Origin: RGIG6307 sp964424345
Lineage (GTDB): Bacteria; Bacillota; Clostridia; Lachnospirales; Lachnospiraceae
Length of the DNA: 26,869 bases
Assembly: GCA_964424345.1 (NCBI GenBank)
Contig: CAYRIK010000025.1
Span: forward strand, 1-26,869
Reading direction: 5' to 3'
The notes under the pieces are model-generated. The model made no database searches and was not told the DNA's origin. It saw only the letters and a program-made list of their open reading frames with translations. The position numbers and the translations under genes were made by a program. Positions 22,619 through 26,869 of this stretch are shown here, one piece after another; positions within the stretch are counted from its first letter, which is position 1, and the number at the start of each line of letters is the position of its first letter.

Positions 22619-23473
22619 ATGAAAAAAGTGTGTGTAATTAGTAATGACTTTAAAGATAAAGATCTGGTGATCACAAATCGTATCACAAAATACCTCAACG
22701 AAAGAGGATGTGAAACGGTTGTTGTTATGATCAAATGGGATTTTGAAACAGAAAAATGGACAAAACCGCAAGGAATTCCAGAAGATGCAGAATGTATTCT
22801 TGTGCTTGGTGGTGATGGTACGCTTCTTCAGGCAGCACGTAACAGCTATGGTATGCATGTTCCGCTTTTAGGAATAAATCTTGGTACGCTTGGCTTTTTA
22901 ACAGAGGTAGATTGTGAACATTTAGAGGAAGCATTGCAGCAGCTTTTGGATGGAGATTATTCTGTAGAAGAACGTATGATGTTAGAAGGTACGATTATTA
23001 CAAAGGATGAAGAAATCAAAAGTGTTGCTTTGAATGACATTGTAGTAAACAGAGCAGGTTCTTTACAGACAGTTCGTTTTGATATTTGGCTGAATAATGT
23101 TTTATTAAAACGTTATAATGCAGATGGCTGTATTGTAAGTACACCTACAGGTTCTACAGGATATAATCTGTCTGCAGGCGGACCAGTTATGGATCCTACA
23201 AGTAATGCGATGGTTATGACAAATATTTGTCCGCATAATTTATTTAATCGTGGTGTCGTATTGGAAGGAAATAAATTGATTACAATCGTTATTCCGGGCG
23301 ATAGACAAAATCGCAATCAACCAGTAGAAGCAAGCTTCGATGGCTGTTTTAAAGTGAAGTTAAATACAGGAGATTGTATCAATATTACGAAAGCTCCTTG
23401 TACAACAAAGATCATTCGTCTAGAACCAGTCAGCTTTATGGAAATTTTACATAAAAAAATGAGTCAGTCATAG
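22619..23473 (+). CDS. nadK: NAD kinase
   Basis: NadK phosphorylates NAD to NADP with ATP or polyphosphate. The start at 22619 follows GGAAGGG (22603-22609). The longer open frame from 22472 overlaps tlyA and adds non-conserved sequence. The 284-residue product has LVLGGDGTLLQAAR with catalytic D66, LGTLGFLTEV, the second conserved motif LNDIVVNRAG, and STPTGSTGYNLSAGGP. In Bacillus this gene is elsewhere in the chromosome, but in many Clostridia it sits between tlyA and argR as here, so it is ancestral to this group rather than a recent arrival. Confidence 0.95.
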   Translation: MKKVCVISNDFKDKDLVITNRITKYLNERGCETVVVMIKWDFETEKWTKPQGIPEDAECILVLGGDGTLLQAARNSYGMHVPLLGINLGTLGFLTEVDCEHLEEALQQLLDGDYSVEERMMLEGTIITKDEEIKSVALNDIVVNRAGSLQTVRFDIWLNNVLLKRYNADGCIVSTPTGSTGYNLSAGGPVMDPTSNAMVMTNICPHNLFNRGVVLEGNKLITIVIPGDRQNRNQPVEASFDGCFKVKLNTGDCINITKAPCTTKIIRLEPVSFMEILHKKMSQS

Positions 23474-23490
23474 GAAAGAGTTTTAGGATT

Positions 23491-23940
23491 ATGAAAAAGA
23501 GCAGACTTGAAGAAATCATCACATTAGTAGAGAGTAATGATATAGAAACACAAGAAGAATTAACCAGCCTTTTAAAAGAGGCTGGTTATAGCGTTACACA
23601 GGCAACAGTGAGCCGAGATATTAAAAAATTGGGATTGGTAAAATCTCCAGGGAAAAATGGAAGACAGATTTATACGATACCAAAAGGTACAAAAGTAGAT
23701 TTAAGCGAAAAATATATTCGTATATTAAAAGACAGTTTTATCAGCATGGAACCAGCAATGAATCTGTTGGTTATAAAGACAGTTTCTGGTATGGCAATGG
23801 CAGCTGCAGCCGCATTAGATGCTATGCATTGGCATGAAATTGTTGGTGCAGTAGCAGGAGATGATACGATTATGTTGGCAGCCCGTTCTTTAGAAGATGT
23901 AGATAAACTGCAGGAAAAATTAAGCGGAATAGTACTATAA
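23491..23940 (+). CDS. argR: Arginine repressor ArgR/AhrC
   Basis: This is a hexameric arginine-dependent regulator of arginine synthesis and breakdown. The 149-residue protein has the N-terminal winged helix with RLEEIITLVESNDIETQEEL and the recognition segment TQATVSRDIKKLGLVK (SR motif). The C-terminal oligomer/arginine domain has ALDAMHWHEIVGAVAGDDTI, including the DD pair that binds arginine. The site GGAAAGAG at 23473-23480 (or AGGA closer in) supports the ATG. I see no clear ARG box in the short upstream gap, and it is probably transcribed with nadK. Conserved location beside recN. Confidence 0.95.
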   Translation: MKKSRLEEIITLVESNDIETQEELTSLLKEAGYSVTQATVSRDIKKLGLVKSPGKNGRQIYTIPKGTKVDLSEKYIRILKDSFISMEPAMNLLVIKTVSGMAMAAAAALDAMHWHEIVGAVAGDDTIMLAARSLEDVDKLQEKLSGIVL

Positions 23941-23959
23941 TTGGGTATGGGTAAATAAA

Positions 23960-25639
23960 ATGTTAAGCAATTTACACGTTAAAAATCTGGCGTTGATTGA
24001 AGAAAGTGATATTCAGCTCACACCAGGATTAAATATTCTTTCTGGTGAAACAGGAGCAGGAAAATCAATTTTGATTGGGAGTATCAATCTGGCATTAGGA
24101 GCAAAAGCAGACAAAGAACTGATTCGTCATGGTGCAGACTATGCATTGGTAGAACTTGTATTTGAGCATCTTGATGCAAAAGTACATGAAGTAATGAAAC
24201 AGATGGATCTTCCAGATGAAGATGACATGGTTGTGATCCAAAGAAAGATTACAAAAAATGGAAGTAATCTAAAAATAAATGGAGAAACCGTTGTTACACG
24301 TCAGGTCAAAGCATTGGCAGAATATCTGATTGACATTCATGGACAGCATGAGCATCAGTCTCTTTTAAAAACTGCAAAGCATATGGAAATACTAGATGCA
24401 TATGCAGGAGAAAAGCTGGAAACAGAGTTAAATAAACTTCAGGATGCTTACGAAGAATATAAGAAACTGAAAAAGCAGATTGAACAAGAGGATGCAGATG
24501 AGTCCACACGAAAGAGAGAACTGGATCTTTTGCAGTATGAACTGGAAGAAATCGAAAATGCTTCTTTAAAAGTGGGAGAAGATGAACAGCTTGAACAGAC
24601 ATATAGCCGTATGCTTCATGCACAAAAGATAGGACAGGCATTACAGCATAGCATTCAAAGTACTGATTATGATAATGGAGCAGGAGCTATGCTCAGTGTG
24701 GCATTAAGAGAATTAAAACAAGTTCTTTCTTATGATGAGCGTTTGCAGGAATTAGATTCTATGCTTATGGATGTAGATTCAATGCTTTCTGATTTTTCAC
24801 GTACTGCATTGCGAATTGCAGAAGACATGGAATTTTCCGAAGAAGAATTTATCCAGACAGAAGAACGATTGAATACAATCAATCATTTAAAAGATAAGTA
24901 TGGACGTACAATTGAAGCTGTTTTAGCATATGCACAGCAAAAACAGGAGCGTATAGAGGAACTGCTTCATTTTGAAGAATATATCGCACAATTAGAAAAA
25001 AAGATGCAGGATGCATACGAACTTGTATTAAAGCATGGAACCGTTATTTCTAAACTTCGTGCTAAAGCAGCAAAGACGCTTTCAGCGGTATTAACGACCT
25101 CTCTTTTGGAATTGAATTTTTTAGATGTTCAATTTGAAATTGTGTTAAAACCCAAAAAAGAGCCAACTGCAAAAGGATTAGAGGATGTAGAATTTATGAT
25201 TTCTACCAATCCGGGAGAACCATTAAAACCAGTTGCACAAGTAGCCAGCGGTGGTGAACTTTCCAGAATTATGCTTGCAATCAAAACAGTATTGGCACAA
25301 AAGGATTGCATTGATACGTTGATTTTTGATGAAATTGATTCAGGAATCAGTGGAAAAACAGCATGGAAAGTATCTGAAAAATTGGGAGAACTTGGAAAAA
25401 CACATCAGATTATATGTATCACACATTTGCCACAAATTGCAGCAATGGCGGACAGTCATTTCTTAATATCAAAAAATGTGGAAGATGGAAGTACGATTTC
25501 TCGTATGGAAGCGTTAACAGAAGAAGAAGCCATTGGAGAGCTTGCAAGAATGGTTGGAGCAGATTCTGTAGATGAACTTGCACAAAGTCATGCACGCAGT
25601 ATGCGTATGCAGGCGTTAAACAAAAAAGCAAAAGCCTGA
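23960..25639 (+). CDS. recN: DNA repair protein RecN (SMC-like ATPase)
   Basis: RecN is an SMC-family ATPase that gathers at double-strand breaks and helps recombination. The 559-residue product has Walker A GETGAGKS (29-36), the DIHGQHEHQSL motif typical of RecN, and a central coiled coil of about 300 residues rich in E, K and L. The ABC signature SGGELSR starts at S430 and Walker B IFDEID is centred on D457, followed by SGISG and CITHLPQIAAMAD. The ribosome site is weak (only GGG-type purines upstream), suggesting moderate translation. No LexA-like box is obvious in the 19-base gap after argR. Confidence 0.96.
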   Translation: MLSNLHVKNLALIEESDIQLTPGLNILSGETGAGKSILIGSINLALGAKADKELIRHGADYALVELVFEHLDAKVHEVMKQMDLPDEDDMVVIQRKITKNGSNLKINGETVVTRQVKALAEYLIDIHGQHEHQSLLKTAKHMEILDAYAGEKLETELNKLQDAYEEYKKLKKQIEQEDADESTRKRELDLLQYELEEIENASLKVGEDEQLEQTYSRMLHAQKIGQALQHSIQSTDYDNGAGAMLSVALRELKQVLSYDERLQELDSMLMDVDSMLSDFSRTALRIAEDMEFSEEEFIQTEERLNTINHLKDKYGRTIEAVLAYAQQKQERIEELLHFEEYIAQLEKKMQDAYELVLKHGTVISKLRAKAAKTLSAVLTTSLLELNFLDVQFEIVLKPKKEPTAKGLEDVEFMISTNPGEPLKPVAQVASGGELSRIMLAIKTVLAQKDCIDTLIFDEIDSGISGKTAWKVSEKLGELGKTHQIICITHLPQIAAMADSHFLISKNVEDGSTISRMEALTEEEAIGELARMVGADSVDELAQSHARSMRMQALNKKAKA

Positions 25640-25647
25640 TAGGAATT

Positions 25648-25677
25648 TGTATAAATACCTCGTTACCGTAAATACTA
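25648..25677 (+). promoter_or_regulatory. Candidate forespore (sigma-G/sigma-F type) promoter of spoIVB
   Basis: TGTATA (25648-25653), a 17-base spacer, and AATACTA (25671-25677) resemble the sigma-G consensus TGAATA / CATACTA with one mismatch in each element. Bacillus spoIVB is known to be read by sigma-F and mainly sigma-G. The expected start is near 25684, 35 bases before the ATG. Confidence 0.55.
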
Positions 25678-25705
25678 TGAAAGAATTATCATTGGTTTGC
25701 GGTAA
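25663..25705 (+). repeat. Inverted repeat across the spoIVB promoter region
   Basis: TTACCGTAAA (25663-25672) is complementary to TTTGCGGTAA (25696-25705) over ten positions, one of them a G-T pair. The 23-base centre contains most of the candidate -10. The right arm runs straight into the ribosome binding site AAAGGAG. No T run follows, so it is not a normal terminator. It could be an operator or a structure in read-through RNA from recN. Confidence 0.45.
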
Positions 25706-25718
25706 AGGAGCAGGTATT

Positions 25719-26869
25719 ATGGAAAAAAAACGTATTTGGGTTACAAAAGCAGTGCGTATGGTTGGCATATTAGCAACTATTTCTTCTGTATGCAGTTTTA
25801 TGGTACAGCATGTAAATGCAAATCTGCCCTCTAAGATCAGTGTAGTAAGTGGACAGGAAGAAACATTATCTTTTGAAATGCCAGTGACAGGAGTAATCTG
25901 TCAAAAGGATCACAATGAAACTGCAATGGCAATAAATTTATATGAACCAATCACATTAAAAGCCGATGAATTGACAAGCTATGAATTAAAGCTGCAATTA
26001 TTCGGCCTTTTTGCGTTAAAGGATGTGGAACTGGAAATTGTAGAGCAGAAAGAAATGATTCCGGCGGGAATACCGATTGGAATTTATCTGGAAACGGAAG
26101 GCGTTTTGGTTGTAGATACAGGAGAAGTAGAAGGCACATATGAAACAACTGCACCGTCTAAATACATTTTACAACAGGGCGATTATATTTTGGCTGTTAA
26201 TGGAGAAAAAATAGAGGATAAATCCGAGCTTGTAGAACAGATTCAGGAATGCGAAGGAGAAAGTCTTGTTTTTACGATTAAAAGAAAACAGCAAGTATTT
26301 GACACAAGGGTGACACCGAAACAAAATAAAGAAGGTACTTATCAGGCAGGAATTTGGGTAAAAGATAATGTACAAGGCATTGGTACACTCACATATGTAG
26401 ATACACTAGGCAGTTTTGGAGCATTGGGGCATGGAATCCATGATAATGATACGGGAAATCGCATAGAAATGGAAAGCGGAAGCTTGTATGCAACAGAGAT
26501 TATTGCTGTGAAAAAAGGAAAAATGGGAGAACCCGGAGAATTAACAGGCGTGATTGACTACAGCAAATATTATTTGCTTGGAGATGTTTATTTTAATACA
26601 GAGAGTGGTATTTTAGGAACTTGTAATCAAAAGCTGATGCAGCAGATTTCACAAATCGAAGCATTACCGATTGGGTATAAACATAAAGTTAAACTTGGAC
26701 CAGCACAGATTGTATGCAGCGTAGATGGCGAACGTAAATTATATGATATTGAAATAACAGCATTACACTATGATGCGGCAGTAGAAAATAAAGGACTGGA
26801 AATACAAGTGACAGATGAAGCACTTTTGCAAATAACAGGAGGCATTGTGCAGGGAATGTCAGGTTCGCC
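25719..26869 (+). CDS. spoIVB: SpoIVB serine peptidase (stage IV sporulation protein B), 3' end outside window
   Basis: SpoIVB is made in the forespore, crosses into the intermembrane space and cleaves SpoIVFA, which releases SpoIVFB to activate sigma-K. The frame is open from the ATG at 25719 (AAAGGAG upstream) to the window end: 383 codons plus two bases. It begins with a signal anchor (MVGILATISSVCSFMVQ). A PDZ domain follows at about 140-195 (ILQQGDYILAVNGEKIED), then the S55 peptidase domain with His238 in LGHGIHD and Asp366 in QVTDEALL. The active-site Ser381 lies in QGMSGS at the very end. Spacing of these residues (Asp 15 before Ser) fits the Bacillus triad. The last part of the gene is beyond the window. 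Confidence 0.95.
   Translation, partial: MEKKRIWVTKAVRMVGILATISSVCSFMVQHVNANLPSKISVVSGQEETLSFEMPVTGVICQKDHNETAMAINLYEPITLKADELTSYELKLQLFGLFALKDVELEIVEQKEMIPAGIPIGIYLETEGVLVVDTGEVEGTYETTAPSKYILQQGDYILAVNGEKIEDKSELVEQIQECEGESLVFTIKRKQQVFDTRVTPKQNKEGTYQAGIWVKDNVQGIGTLTYVDTLGSFGALGHGIHDNDTGNRIEMESGSLYATEIIAVKKGKMGEPGELTGVIDYSKYYLLGDVYFNTESGILGTCNQKLMQQISQIEALPIGYKHKVKLGPAQIVCSVDGERKLYDIEITALHYDAAVENKGLEIQVTDEALLQITGGIVQGMSGS

Noticed and set aside
23941..23959. LexA or ARG box ahead of recN
   Set aside because: The gap is only 19 bases and shows no matching palindrome.

Overview
The window is an AT-rich, densely packed stretch of chromosome. Every gene lies on the + strand. It looks like a spore-forming Firmicute of class Clostridia, most likely a Lachnospiraceae-type gut bacterium. 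That placement is inference, based on a complete spoIIIA operon plus spoIVB, strong AGGAGG-type ribosome binding sites, AT-rich codon use and a gene order that mixes several blocks known from Bacillus and Clostridia. I see no tRNA, rRNA, CRISPR array, insertion sequence or prophage, and no gene-free gap above 300 bases.

Layout. (1) 1-4665, translation and cofactor block: the 3' part of infB, an intrinsic terminator, then rbfA, nrnA, truB and ribF almost end to end. (2) 4670-5797: a secreted NlpC/P60 peptidoglycan hydrolase gene with its own consensus sigma-A promoter, overlaid with WalR-box-like repeats. (3) 5806-8458: rpsO, with a structured leader that probably mediates S15 autoregulation, then pnp. 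Each is followed by a strong hairpin terminator. (4) 8526-13308: spoIIIAA-AB-AC-AD-AE-AF-AG-AH, the mother-cell half of the forespore feeding-tube channel. AE and AF are shorter than their Bacillus counterparts. (5) 13310-14861: a MATE efflux gene behind a 130-150 nt intergenic region with a promoter-like sequence, a long hairpin and an intrinsic terminator directly before the gene. This is a candidate attenuator or riboswitch. (6) 15003-16598: prfC (RF3). (7) 16632-25639: a promoter placed inside the prfC terminator drives a long compact run of asp23-family gene, nusB, xseA, xseB, ispA, dxs, tlyA, nadK, argR and recN. (8) 25648-end: spoIVB with a sigma-G-like forespore promoter. The window ends just after its active-site serine codon.

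How it works together. Blocks 1 and 3 concern ribosome assembly, initiation, RNA modification and RNA turnover (IF2, RbfA, NrnA, TruB, S15, PNPase). Block 7 joins transcription antitermination (NusB), DNA repair (ExoVII, RecN), isoprenoid synthesis (Dxs to IspA), RNA methylation (TlyA), NADP supply (NadK) and arginine control (ArgR). Blocks 4 and 8 are the two arms of engulfment-stage sporulation signalling: the SpoIIIA channel, and the SpoIVB protease that triggers sigma-K activation. Compared with the Bacillus subtilis order (spoIIIA, accBC, yqhY, nusB, folD, xseAB, ispA, dxs, yqxC, ahrC, recN, spoIVB), accBC and folD are missing here, and MATE, prfC and nadK are present instead. No gene in the window is of a wholly unknown family. 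The least explained sequence is regulatory, at the NlpC/P60, rpsO, MATE and spoIVB upstream regions.
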